A stretch of 64,000 nt of DNA from Parietaria judaica (Eukaryota; Streptophyta; Magnoliopsida; Rosales; Urticaceae), in assembly GCA_954871525.1 (NCBI GenBank), contig OX940862.1:36324232-36388231 (forward strand), given 5' to 3'. Shown here one piece after another: positions 23,326-35,536 of the stretch. Position 1 is the first letter of the stretch. Each line of letters begins with the position of its first letter. A model generated the notes under the pieces. The model ran no database searches. It was given only the letters and a program-made list of their open reading frames with translations, and was not told where the DNA came from. Both the position numbers and the translations under genes were made by a program.

Positions 23326-24354
23326 GGGTTAATCGCGACATAAGTCCCGAACTTTAGGCCAACTAGGACGGCCTTGATCCGATTGCATCAAATCGTGGCG
23401 AACGTAGCAAAATATTATTTGCATCCATCTTGGAGGGATTCGAACTCATGACCTAAGTTAGAACCCACAAGCGCTTTGCCACTACACTATTCTATATCGT
23501 GATTATTTCTCATAAAAATAACAATTTATATACGAAAAAACATATCTATTCTATTTTCATGCGTGTCTTTTTCGAACCGAGCTCCGGTTGACTTTTTCAG
23601 ACCGAGCTCTGGTTGACTTTTTCATATCGGTCTCGGGTCTTGGGATGAATTTTTCGAAATAGTCTCAGGTTGATTATTTCGGGCCGAGATCAGGTTGACT
23701 TTTTCTAGGCCGGTCTCGGTAAAATATTTTTTGAGCTGGGCTCGGTTGAATTTTTTGGGTTAGTCTTGGGTTGACTTTGCTAGATTGAGCTCAAAAAATT
23801 CAACTAAAGACCGGTCCAAATAAATCAAATCGATCCCAGTACGAAAAAAAAAAGTCAAGCCGAGCTCGGCCCAATAATTTTAACCCATCCCGGCCCAAAA
23901 TAGTGAATCCAAATCCAGTAAAAAAAAAAGTCAGAAACCGGTTTGAAAAAGTTAACCCGAGCCCAATAAAAAAAAGTTCATCAGAGATCGGCTTAAAAAA
24001 ATCAATTTGAGACTGGCCCAAAAAAGTCAACCTTAGCCCGGTCAAAAAAAGTCAACCCAAGACTAGCCTAAAAAAATCAACGCTAGCTCAATCTAGAAAA
24101 ATCAACTCGAGACTGGTCTGGAAATTCAAACCAACCCCGATTAGAAAAAGTCAAGTCTGGTCTGAAAAAGGCACACGTGATTATATATATATATATATAT
24201 AAAATAGATATGCTTATCATATATTAATTATTATATTTATGAGAAATCAACAAGAAATAACAAAGGAGAAATGGCAAGGTGCTTAGGGGTTCTAGAATTG
24301 GACCTACATTGCCTCAACTAGCTAAAGATTAGGGACTTATATCGCGATTAACCT
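23326..24354. mobile_element. Mutator-like foldback element with satellite-like inverted arms, copy D
   Basis: The ends are gggttaatcgcgacataagt on the left and, read in reverse, aaggttaatcgcgatataag on the right, so it belongs to the same terminal family as copy A. The central 600 bp (about 23568-24175) is an array of degenerate ~30-bp units: gag-ctc-ggttgactttttc words run in one direction on the left half and in reverse complement (aaaaagtcaacc-gag-cc) on the right half. Next to each terminus is a tRNA-like stretch (minus strand tggcaaagcgcttgtgggtt ... gagttcgaatcc at about 23430-23485). The TSD is not clear (tatatcaaa against ttataaaaa). Confidence 0.7.
24181..24200 (+). repeat. AT dinucleotide microsatellite
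   Basis: About ten AT units lie within the right arm of the foldback element. Confidence 0.7.
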
Positions 24355-25949
24355 TTATAAAAAGTAGGTATGTTCACAAACTAGGTTGAAATCCCATACA
24401 ATTGGATAAAAAGCTCTTCAAATAAGATTATATATTATGCACAAATAAAATTTTACATCTTCTAAAACCGTACCGGACAATGTGTTACTTAAAAAAAACA
24501 CACAATAAATTACAAGCAAACTCTAAATTCATAACACAAAATACACCGGAATTTCAAGGCATTTCAAGTTTTCAACCAATGACTCAACCACTTAAGTTAT
24601 GGTTAGAGAGAGATAGTTGATTAAACATCAAATTAATCCCGTTAGTTTGCAGCACATAAAAAGTCAACGGGGTTTGACCCTTTTGTTATCCTTTCAGCAA
24701 TCACAACGTGGTTTGACTTGTAATTTCAATCTCGTCTCATCCATATAATATTTTTCATTCACAAAACTTTGGAGTTTGGAATAGTGTATAATTCTTAATT
24801 CCTATAATAAATTATTCCACATCATAATACTCCTCCTAATCTCCAAAGAATATTTACATGTAATTTTAATAAATAATTGTTTGCTTATATGATTATCTCT
24901 CTCTCTCCATCTCCATGTGAGAGGCAACAGAGACTTCGATGGTCAACCCCTCAAGATGGTGATAATAATTAAGACAACATGCTAACAAAACTATATATTT
25001 TCAACAATAATGTGGTATTATTACTACTATTATTAATCATGGAATTAATTAGGAAATCAGACTTAAATTAACGTCTTAAATAATGAATCAAGAAGAGGAA
25101 AATGTGGCGGCCTGGCGTTTTATGCGGTGGGACCCTCCCATCTGACCATTTTATTTGGATCATTATGTGTTTGTTCTATCATTTATGGGCAACTTGCCAA
25201 ATCTAAAGACATTGAATCACAACTCATCCTTAAATTCACTTATTTGATCTCACATTGGGGAACTTATGCCGCTTATATTAGAAAGTTCAAACTATTCTAT
25301 TGAAGTTTTACCCTAGAACATTATTAAATAGTTTTCTTTTCTGTTAACTCTCGAATTAGAGACCGAAGACGAAGAGAGACAAATGCAGCGGGTCCTTCTA
25401 AGTTTCCGTTTTTTTACCCCAAAATTTATCTGTTTTCAATTTTTACTTTTTAACCTTTAAATTACTTCTATTTTCTTATGTAAGATTTCTTTGCACTTTG
25501 CACCCCCATCTTCGTATACCGGATCCTCTACCGGTTTCGGGTATCATTTATCAATAAACCGCTCTTCTTCAAGCTTGATTATTCGATCTGACAGTTTTGA
25601 TAGATCGAATAACTTATGTGTTACTAGATGTAGGGACAAATTAGGCAAAGAAGAGAAGATCAAAAAACTTGAAGGAAAGTGTTAATCTCTATTGCTTGAA
25701 TTCATAATTTCATATAAACAAAATACAAAAGATGTATCAACGCCTCGTCATCCTCAGCTTACAAAATGCCCAAACAAATATAATAAATAAAATAAAACAA
25801 AATTAACTCCCAAAACAAACAAAAAAAATGGGCGTCAGGAGAGGGCTATCTGATCTCTGTTCTTCCTTTTTTTCTTCTTCTGTGTAATGTACAGTATTCA
25901 TACCGTATCATGTTACTGTTTACACCCTAATTAATTTTTTTTTAATTAA
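24355..25949. other. Spacer and 3' region of YUCCA gene
   Basis: The stretch 25750-25949 should hold the 3' UTR of the minus-strand YUCCA gene; AATAAA-like words in minus sense are present near 25785-25800. The remainder is AT-rich. An open frame at 25491-25685 (+) is Ser-rich without a recognisable domain, and I do not call it. Confidence 0.4.
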
Positions 25950-27212
25950 TTAAAACTGAGAAATGCAACGTCTATGGCACGCCGTGGTCCGCTTCTTGTG
26001 CTGCCTGGTCTCCTCCTTCCAGGCTTTTCCGATGTCCTCCGCTATTCTCACCGCGTCGGCCGACGCCCCCGACAGCCCACGCCTCGTGAACCCGACCGCG
26101 TAAAGTCCCGAACTGCCCCTCCACCCCTGGGTGGAGTTGGTCTTCGGGAACCCGTTCTTCCCGAAGAATTCCGACTCTTGCAGCCAGTACGGCACGTTGC
26201 TCCTGTACCCGGTGGCGAGGATCACGGCGTCGATGTCCAGCCTCTCGCCGCCGGCGAGCTCCACGTGGCTCTTCCCGAACCGCTCGATCGCGGGCACGAC
26301 GGTGATGTCGCCGGACTTGATCCTGTCGAGAGCTCCGATGTCGAGAACAGGGGTCTTGCCCTGTTTGCTCTTGAGCTCCATGGGGCCGGTGGTGGGTCGT
26401 TTCAGGCCGTGCTTTTCGATGTCTCCGAGGATCAGCCATGTCAGGAAGAGCAACACCTTATCCACCAGCCAGAGCGGCAGCCACGCCATAAGAAGGACGG
26501 CGAGCTCGAACGTCGATTTTCCGAAGATTTCTCGGGGTAGTACGTGGACCGAGCTGCGAACGACCAAGGAAGGCAAGGCATTGTAGTTGGAGAGGTCTAG
26601 GGAGAGCTCCATCCCGGAGTTTCCGCATCCGACGACGAGCACCTTCTTGCCGCGGTACTTCTCGCCGGACTTGTACTCGCAGGCGTGGACGATTTCTCCT
26701 CCGAACTCGCTCAACCCGTCAATCTCCGGGACGACGCACTCAGCGTTCTCGCCGGTGGCCACGACGAGCCACCTGCAAATGTACTCGGTCTCGCCCCGGG
26801 CGGCCGAGTTGGTCCGCACGCGCCAGAACCCGCTCGTCTTGTCGAACCGAGCGGACTGCACGCACTCGTTGAACTGCGGCTTGATGTCAAACTTAGCCGC
26901 GTAGTTCTCGAGGTACTCGATGAACTGGAGCTTCGTCGGGTACTCGGGGAAGTCGTCGGGGAAGGCCATGTTGGGCAGCTGGCAGAACTGCTTGGGCAGG
27001 TGGAGCTTGAGCCTGTCGTAGGTGCGCTTCTGCCAGAGCGAGGCGATGCAATCGGCCCGCTCGACAACAGCGAAGGGCACGCCCTGCTCCTTGAGGCAGG
27101 CGGCGGTGGCGAGGCCCGAGGGGCCAGCGCCGACGATCATGGGGCCGTTGACGAGGACGCAGCGCCGGTTGACCGGCTCCTGGGTGTCCATTAAGCGGAT
27201 GAGATTGTCCAT
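25950..27212 (-). CDS. YUC: YUCCA-type flavin-containing monooxygenase (auxin biosynthesis), intronless
   Basis: YUCCA enzymes convert indole-3-pyruvate to indole-3-acetic acid using FAD, NADPH and oxygen, the final step of the main auxin pathway. This 420-residue protein is full length. Seen: the FAD-binding motif GAGPSG at residues 28-33, the conserved block from [20 protein letters not shown] through PEYPTK (about 55-94), [11 protein letters not shown] (148-158), the NADPH-binding GCGNSG at 195-200, the hydrophobic segment of about 238-262, ATGYRSNVP at 333-341, and the [14 protein letters not shown] and [11 protein letters not shown]-terminal blocks. The start at 27212 is the only ATG that gives the family's N-terminus. 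The gene is strongly GC-rich and lacks introns, whereas plant YUC genes normally have several. The exact YUC paralogue cannot be set. No neighbour shares its pathway. Confidence 0.95.
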   Translation of the reverse strand: MDNLIRLMDTQEPVNRRCVLVNGPMIVGAGPSGLATAACLKEQGVPFAVVERADCIASLWQKRTYDRLKLHLPKQFCQLPNMAFPDDFPEYPTKLQFIEYLENYAAKFDIKPQFNECVQSARFDKTSGFWRVRTNSAARGETEYICRWLVVATGENAECVVPEIDGLSEFGGEIVHACEYKSGEKYRGKKVLVVGCGNSGMELSLDLSNYNALPSLVVRSSVHVLPREIFGKSTFELAVLLMAWLPLWLVDKVLLFLTWLILGDIEKHGLKRPTTGPMELKSKQGKTPVLDIGALDRIKSGDITVVPAIERFGKSHVELAGGERLDIDAVILATGYRSNVPYWLQESEFFGKNGFPKTNSTQGWRGSSGLYAVGFTRRGLSGASADAVRIAEDIGKAWKEETRQHKKRTTACHRRCISQF

Positions 27213-27339
27213 TGTCAGATCGAAGAGCTTAGAAGTGTGAGAGTAGTAGAAGAAGAGAAGTGAATGTTTGTTGTGTTGTAAGTGTTGTGTGTTTGAGTTT
27301 GAGTTTGAGTTGTGTTTGGAATGAGCAGAAGAGTGGGGG

Positions 27340-27347
27340 TTTAAATA
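27340..27347 (-). promoter_or_regulatory. Candidate TATA box of the YUCCA gene
   Basis: TATTTAAA on the minus strand lies about 128 bp upstream of the YUCCA ATG, leaving a leader of roughly 100 nt that includes GAGTTT-type short repeats in plus sense (27293-27311). Confidence 0.5.
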
Positions 27348-29681
27348 GGAGGGAAGTGCATGTGATGGAGAGTGGGGAGTTAATGCGCGTTTACGGAGTT
27401 ATTCTCTCCAAATCATAGGCCTTTCTTGTGGTCACGCACTTATTCTTTTTATTTTATCATATAGTATTATTATTGTTGAATTAAATTGGGGCGGGAGGGG
27501 TGTATTTATTTATTTTATTTTATTTTATTTAATGGGATGTAATGCAAGATTGAGTGAAAAGCAAGGGACGCTGAGGAAAAGGGGTGTTTCCATTGCTTAT
27601 GGAATGTGGAGACGCGGACTTCTCATGGGGAAAGAGTGAATTCGCCACTACACTGTCCCTTCCCTGGTTGTGTGTGTCATTGCTCATAAATTAATATTTA
27701 TACTCATATTTCTTTTAGTTTTGATTGTCACAATGAGAAATGGTGTATAATTAGTTAAATTAATGAGTCTATTTTCTCTTGTAATATTTATCATTTAAAT
27801 GGGTTAGGAAGATCATCTATGGTTAACATAATTAATAAGTGGGACGGGTTTTGATTTTATATTCAAATATGATTAATAAATAAAACGAGAATGAATCTGT
27901 ATAAAATTTACTAAGAAAGGTTAAGATAGAGATACGAATTGCTACTACTACTAAGTAATTTTATTTCTTATTTTAAAGAAATAGTTTTCTTTTTAATTAA
28001 ATGGGGGAATTAGGGGGAGCCATGAAAGTGACATGCCATCCTCATCTGATTCTATTGGGCCCACCAAAATATTGAAAGCCCATTGGATTTATTTTTTATT
28101 TTTATTTTCATTTTCATTTTTTATTCTTTACTAAATTTGAATTGATACTGGGTGTGGGAAAAATCTTTTTAAGTAGATGGCTTAGGTGGCAGAGGAAGGA
28201 TGCTGAGTAGGATACGAGACCAAATGTTGCCACGTGGAGACGGATGAGGCAATTTGTGTGGGACCCACGAGTCGCCATCGTGGTGCCCACAAAGCTTAAG
28301 AGCTTCGGGATTGAGGCTTCGTGAGGCTGTTTAAGGCCCACCAAGCCCATTCCGCCAACGCTATTATCTCTCACTTGTGGGTCCCACACTAATTGATATA
28401 TTATTGCGACTCTCTCTCACGTAAAGAAACCCTACGTACTCTCCCTCTACTCTTGAGTCTTGCACACTTCCACTTCTCCTAACACTAGACTCATTCTATA
28501 GTAAATGTTTCTTGCAATTTTTTTAATATCAATCTTTTAATTAATTATTTTAATTGACAAATTTGAGTAGTTTAACACTAAAATCTTAAAATATATATTT
28601 GCGTAAAAAATATTCAAAAAATAAATAAAAATTCGACATATTTTTCTTTTTTTTAATGACATATAATGATAATCTTAGATAATAATAATAATAATAAAAA
28701 ATACCCGATTGATTCTTTCGAATTATAATTTTAGCAATATTGAAGATATACAAAAAAGTGAATATATATATGTCATCAATTCTCTTAATTAATTTATACA
28801 TATTTTTGCTGAAAACATTTCAAGAGAAGTTCATTTTGATGTTATCTTTAACAAGTCAACATGTCTCTGACGAAAGCATTAAACTGGCTAAATACTTGAT
28901 TAACATATGTGTTAGGGTATATTAGATAGGGTTAGGGTATTTTGTAAAGTATCGAATGTTATTAGAATGCTTAGCTAGGTTATACTCATAAATCACAATA
29001 TTTATTAGGAAGGCAAATATGAAAAACGTTATTAGTTTATAAGAAGCAAACCGACACGGCGAAATGTGCCTTTCAAACTCATTTTTTAACCTTTCAAGCC
29101 ATATTTTTTTTAGTTATTTGATTTATTGATGGTGATAGTCTTAGGGAATATTTGTTCAACTGCTTTTACATACACGTCTTGATTTTTCCATTTTTAAGTG
29201 TACTTTCGATTACTATAACAAGGCTTTATTTTCTACTTCTTAATTTAGCCATAACTAAAGTGGTCTTTGGATTTGAATTTGCTACAAACTTTGTAGAATT
29301 AATAATGGATTAAACAATTCCAACCTCATGAAAGCATTGATTCTAAGGCAGAAAGTTGATCACAATAACATATTATATAATATATATATATATAGGTTAT
29401 TGACGGTGAAAGTTAGGATGTTTGTCTAAGTTACAATTTTTTTATATACCTAAACTTAATAATTAAGGACGGTAAAAATTACTAACGTATGCTTTTATTG
29501 CATAGAAACAAAATCAAATGTTAAACACAATCAATGAAAATAGATGGGGTCCTCAAGATGTTGATTTAATAAAAATACAAATACAACTTCAACGAATTCT
29601 AATTTCGATTAAATAATATATTTATTCTATCTCAATTCATAAGAAACCTACTAGTTTAATAATTTTTCATCATATATTATT
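27348..29681. other. YUCCA upstream region and AT-rich spacer
   Basis: There is a GC-richer island at about 28140-28400 (gccacgtgg, gtgggacccac and tgtgggtcccaca words) within the 1.2 kb upstream of YUCCA. It may be a regulatory region or a decayed gene or transposon edge; I see no domain in its reading frames. The rest is AT-rich without supported features. Confidence 0.35.
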
Positions 29682-30735
29682 GGGTTAATTGCGGTAAAAA
29701 TACCCAACCGTTGTCAATATTCTCCGATAGGTACCCAACCTTAATAAATGTAGGCAAAAGTACCCAACGTCACACTTTTGTTGCCGACCAACTAACGCCG
29801 TTAGACACTGCCTATGTGGCCGTTAGGCTGTCTCATGTGGAATGCCACGTGGCCAAAGTTTGGGTACTTTTGCCGCCATGTGGCCAAAGGTTAGCATTTA
29901 AAAAAAATTAATTTTTCTTTCCCGTTAGCCAATATGTTTTTATTTTTTTTTACGTATATCAAACATGGTCAAATAGTTTTATAAAATATGTACTTATAAA
30001 AAAAATATGTTTTTTTAAATAATCAAATAATTACTTAAAATTATTAGTTTTGTCGACCAAAATTATATGAATGTTTTGAATTTAAAATTTGAATTATACC
30101 AAAAAGGGGGTTTGATTTTGGTTGTTACCATATTAATAACTATTTCAATTAATAATAATATTTTCAATTAATGAAAATAAATGAATTATTTAATTTTATT
30201 AAAACATGAGGGCAATAATTTAATTGGAATTTCATTTAAATGGTTAATTGCCTAGTTTACAAAATTAACCAAAGTTTGGCTATTTTACTAAACACACTTT
30301 CAAATTTGGCTATTTCTCCAAAGCGCCCTAAAAATATGTGCCACGGGAAAGATTTTCTTTTTAAATAAATTAAAACTAATAATTTTAAGTAATTATTTGG
30401 TTATTAAAAAAAACATATTTTTTTATAAGTACATATTTCATAAAATTATTTGATCATGTTTGATATGCGTAAAAAAATAAAATTATATTGGCTAACGGGA
30501 AAGAAAACTTAAAAAATTTGATATTTTTAAATGCTACGTGGCGGCAAAAGTACCCAACCTTTGGCCACGTGGCATTCCACATGAGACCGCCTAACATCCA
30601 CGTAGGCAGTGTCTAACGGCGTTAGTTGGTCGGCGACAAAAGTGTGACGTTGGGTATTTTTGCCTACGTTTATTGAGGTTGGGTACCTATCGGAGAATAT
30701 TGACAAAGGTTGGGTATTTTTACCGCAATTAACCC
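29682..30735. mobile_element. Mutator-like MITE, copy B, perfect 9-bp TSD
   Basis: A 1,054-bp element with ends gggttaattgcggtaaaaat and, in reverse, gggttaattgcggtaaaaat. The arms pair over more than 200 bp. It is flanked by the identical 9-mer tatattatt (29673-29681 and 30736-30744). Arms carry the core gcca(c)gtggc and tgggtacttttgccgcca words shared with copy A, including two CACGTG sites. No transposase is present. The preserved TSD and arms suggest a relatively recent insertion. Confidence 0.9.
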
Positions 30736-30784
30736 TATATTATTATGATCTCACTCATTAATTTATCAACATGCACCGTATATG

Positions 30785-30816
<32 letters not shown>

Positions 30817-33800
30817 TGTATGTAAACAATATGTATACAGTGAGGGAGCTAATAACTAAATATTGCATGCCAAATAAAATGAACCATAATCATGGCTCTC
30901 AAGATCATGAATCTCCGCTATATATAATTAATATATCATATATTTATCCCAATGAAACCTTGAGGTTCGTTCACATTACGTGGAAATCGCAGGATCGATA
31001 TACCATGCAGCTTTTGCGATGTCACCGAACAGTCCAGACGCCTGACACGTGTCCTTCTCGGAGCTTAAACAGCGTGCATTACCAAGCTTTATCAAAACCA
31101 TCGTCGAAATAATTAGGGTTTCTAGGTTTAGGGTTTAACTATATACCTTTTCAAGTACACACACTGAATGGACACTGAACTTTATATGTATATATGATGA
31201 TAGTTTTGAAGGATTTTTATTCATGCATTTTGGGTGGGACCCAAAGACCCACTTGGAGATTTGATCAAGTGGGAAAAATATTCATGGGGAGAAGAGAGGC
31301 AAGCATGTGCTACGAGACCTTGATTTCCATGGCGACACTGCTTTTCATGGAAAAAAAATTGGAAGCTACGAGCTTGGCGTTACTACTAATAATAATATGA
31401 ATTTTTTTTCTTCTCATTATCATAAAGTTTTAGCTTTTCTCCAAAATGATGAGTTAGAGTATATCAATATCAATATGATCATTATTCCAACTTTATTACT
31501 TCTTCTACTCACTCGCAGCTATTGCCCATAATTCAAAACAAATGAGAAACAACAAACACAAAACCTCCAAATGCAACATGCACTAGGGTTATTACTTATT
31601 AGAGAGAGAGTGATAATAGAGAGCTTCTATATATATATATATATATATATATAACACATTTACAATACCCCATGCATGATTTGATTTGATAGAGATATAT
31701 GGTATAATCCGTATATACCAGCCTTGCAAAGCTCCAATGCCAGCTTGGATATCTTTGTGGGAGCTTCCTACTTTAAGGATGAGGTTGTAATTTATTGTTT
31801 TCCATAATTATATACATATACACGCTTCTTTATTTATTTAATTTATTTATAAAAAAAACATATGTTCATTTATATATATATATATATATATACATATATA
31901 ATTTTCCTTGTGGGTTGTACTTGCTAAGAAGCAAGCGCTTTGAAGCATTGCTCAAGTAAAAGCTGAGTTTATAAACAATCAAATTTAATACGTTTTTATA
32001 TATATATATAGATTCGTGCATACATAAATTTAAACGAAAGCTTTATGGTAATGTGTAATGAGTTTTCAGTCACGCGCAAAGAATAATATTAGTTCGAGGA
32101 AAAGCCATTTGATGATCATGAACAGAATATATATATCAGTATATCACTGGCCTTCGTAGAAGTTTGGCTATGCTCACGCACACTAGATATAAATATATAT
32201 ATACACACATATAAATATCTGAGTATCGATGATCATTTGCCAACTTCACCAATGAAAGCTAGAAAGTTGTAAAAGTCATAGCTATTGGGAAGTGGGAATG
32301 GCGGTGCCTTTTGACATTAGTATATCAAAACTACACATAAACTAATACTAGAGCTCTCATGTACTATATAAAAATGAAGCTAGGTATATTATTATTAATT
32401 ACTTACATTTTTTGGGTTGGTGCTATAATTTGTTTTAAGTAGTGTTCGATACTGGAACTCTGGACCTATTAATTAAGTACAACTTCTTAGTAATAAACAA
32501 TTAATAATAGAGCTCATATACTATATAGTATATACACATGTATTGGCGGAACTAGGCCGGACCCGCGGGAAACGTCAAGCAAGACGGGGAGGTCGGCCAA
32601 ATCATTGGATTTTCATCATTTGAAATAATGAGCCATCAATTTGCTAGCTTAAAGATTTTGAGAATGTCGTCACAACAACGTTTAGGCTTGTCTTTGTATT
32701 CTTAAGTAATAAGAGTATCATAGGATTTCACTTTAAAATTAATTTGGCGATAAAAATATTAATTTGTGATTTTAAATTTTATTTAGTTTCATGTCTATTC
32801 AATATGGAATCTTTAATGTGCACTCTTATATGATGTAAATTTAAATCGGATTCCATGGCTTTGCACCGGTATAGCTTTGAGCTTAATACGTTATGATACC
32901 ATAAGTTATGATACCACGTCGCGTATTATAAAATTCTACTTTAAATTTAATATTTGTAATAAAAAGAGTAACTAACTATTCTTTTATAACTTTATTAAGT
33001 CTTTCATGTACTCTTCCGTTTTCCCCTTTATTATATATAGATATGTGCGAGTATGAATGTGAATGTAGGTATACATATTAATAATTACCTACAAGCGGCT
33101 TATAATACTAGTGCATGTGTGAATATTTCGGGTATTAGTATCATATTCATATAAACTAATGTATATAATTATATATATATAGCTCTCATATACCACCAAT
33201 GTATAGATATACGAGATACTAAAGCTTTCATATACGGTATACCACATAAATCGAAGGATGTATATGATTTTTTTAAAAAAATCTACACTACATATATGTA
33301 TATTATATATATATACTTAGAATACTAGAACTTATATACTATATATACATATATAATTTTTAGAAAAATATCAAAGGATGTGAGAGAGCAGTTTGATGAT
33401 TTCAAGCCTATGAACTCTCAGTGGAGAGCATGTTGAACAAGGACATTCATAGTATGTAGGGTTTGATACTTTTGAGTGATACCCAATACTTGTACTATAT
33501 GTGGCATCTTTATATATATATATATAATTATATATAGATATATAGCCATGACCATGCATTATATCAAGCCAAAAGCATTTGTTGATATTATTATTATCTA
33601 GAATTAAATAAGATTAATGAAGGTATACCATACACAATTGACCTTTTGCTGTGGTGGATGTTATCCAGTTTGCATGATTTGTCATCTTTTGATCATCGCT
33701 ACTATAATTAATATCAAAAAATTATAATGTTAACGTTTCTTGTGCTGTACAGACCTATTTAATATTTATATCTTCAAAGTCATGTGAAATGTGAATAATC

Positions 33801-34491
33801 AGAAATAAGTAGCATTTGGTATAAAGAGTTGATATATACGTATTTTATATGTTCCACTATACAGGCAATTTTATACTTATACATGTAACAGTTTGTTCTC
33901 ACGATTTTATTATATATTTTTTTTTCATTTCTCGTTTTTCTGTAAAGCAGAGTATTATTCTCAAATGTTATTATGTATCATATAAGATAAGTACCTATAG
34001 ATTAATTAACGTCTAGCTTGAATAGTTAGGGGTTATGTTTGAGTATTTTGGCTAACGAAATGTGGGAAAAATCAAACTTAAATCCGAAAAAAAAAATGGA
34101 ATTAAAAATGTAAATTATTTGTTATTTCTTTATTGGGTCAGCCATATTGGAAATGGAACTTAGGGCAATATTCTTATCAAAGAATTAATTTTTAATTAGG
34201 GGTTAGGTTCAGCTCATGATTAAAGTAAGCCCCAGTATGAGATTTCAAGAGCTTCTCTCTCCTCTATAGTCTATAATATATACATTAATATATATATATA
34301 TATAATATTATAAAAAAACAAAGGATAATTTCAGTACTAAAATTAATATTTATTTAAAATAAGATGATATATTTATTTTAATTAGTTGAATAAATATCCA
34401 AAATCTTAAAATATTTTTTTTATTGATTTTTTTTATGCATCTTTGTTAACAGTAAATCATTTGCACGTATATACTCGAAGCATATAAATAA
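30736..34491. other. AT-rich gene-free region with TA microsatellites
   Basis: Multiple (TA)n runs occur (about 30790-30814, 31628-31651, 31872-31893, 33510-33525). Between 31100 and 31560 the sequence is less biased, but no frame has a recognisable domain. I saw no tRNA or known conserved microRNA sequence, though this was by eye only. Confidence 0.35.
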
Positions 34492-34814
34492 GGGTAATTA
34501 GCGGCATAAGTGGCCAAGGTTTTCGAATTTCCTTAGGTATGATGCCAATGCCTAAAAACGACAGCAAAAGTCCCCAATGTGCACTAATCACATTAATCAC
34601 AAAATTTCATTCAACTAATTGGATGGATGTTAGTCAACTAATGATGTGGCAGTGTTGAGCGCCACACGGACAACCACGTGGCATGCCACGTCATTTTTAA
34701 TTTTTAATTTATTTTCACATCATTATTTAATTAGTCGTGATATTGTTGATAAATACATAAATTTATTTCATATTTATTTTAATTTATTAAATTATTATAA
34801 GATGTAAGTATTTA

Positions 34815-34994
34815 AAACTCTTAAGTAGGATTATATTTACAATTTTAGTAGTATTTTCAGCAACTACCCGAATTTAAACTTATAAGTATGATAATATTTA
34901 CAACGTAGTATTTTCAACAACTAACCGAAAATAAACTTATAAGTAGGATACTATTTACAACTTTAGTAGTATTTTCAACCACTACCCGAAAAAT
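34815..34994 (+). repeat. Three-unit ~60-bp tandem repeat inside MITE copy C
   Basis: Units carry the ordered words cttataagtaggata, atttacaac, tttagtagtattttcaac and aactacccgaa, starting near 34815, 34877 and 34935. Confidence 0.75.
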
Positions 34995-35187
34995 GACGGA
35001 TAATAATCGAAAATATATCTCACATATTAATGGATATGTTTGTTGTTTAAATTGTTATGTCCATTACATTTTGACAACAAATACCTTTGATGTAGTAATT
35101 TAGTGCTTTGTTTATCTGGGTTTGGTCATGGTTCCAAAATACAAATATAAAAGATTTTGATTACTTATTTGGATGACAGGGATAGCT

Positions 35188-35189
<2 letters not shown>

Positions 35190-35224
<35 letters not shown>

Positions 35225-35227
35225 GAG
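35190..35227 (+). repeat. GA dinucleotide microsatellite
   Basis: About 17 GA units with one interruption lie inside MITE copy C. Confidence 0.85.
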
Positions 35228-35536
35228 TGTGTACACGTGGCAACGTGGGAGAGGGCGAGAAAATAAGTAGTCCCCGTAAAAAAATTAAAAATAAAATAAA
35301 AAAGACGTGGCAATTTTTTTTATATAAAAAGACGACATGGCGTGCCACGTAGATGTCCGCATGTCAGTCAACACTGCCACATCATCATTTGACTAACAAT
35401 CATCCAATTAGTTGGATGGAATTTTGTGATTAGAGTGATTAGTGCATATTGGGGACTTTTGCCGTCGCTTTTGGTCATTGGCATATCATGCTTAAGGAAA
35501 TTTGAAAACATTAGCCACTTATGCCGCTAATTACCC

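Larger units (their letters stand above)
34492..35536. mobile_element. Mutator-like MITE, copy C, perfect 9-bp TSD
   Basis: A 1,045-bp element whose ends are gggtaattagcggcataagt and its near-exact inverse. It is flanked by the identical 9-mer tataaataa (34483-34491 and 35537-35545). The terminal sequence differs from copies A and B (gcggcataag rather than gcggtaaaaa), so this is a related subfamily. It keeps the ccacgtggcatgccacgt core. Inside are a three-unit ~60-bp tandem repeat (34815-34994) and a GA microsatellite (35190-35227). It is non-coding. Confidence 0.9.

Noticed and set aside
25972..27240. Several plus- and minus-strand open frames across the YUCCA locus
   Set aside because: They are low-complexity Arg/Pro/Ser-rich translations of the GC-rich YUCCA exon in wrong frames.
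31700..31780. Possible microRNA precursor (short complementary words around gggagcttcc)
   Set aside because: Pairing is too short and does not match a conserved plant microRNA that I know.
33371..33559. Small minus-strand frame as a peptide gene
   Set aside because: Half of it is Tyr/Ile from a TA microsatellite.
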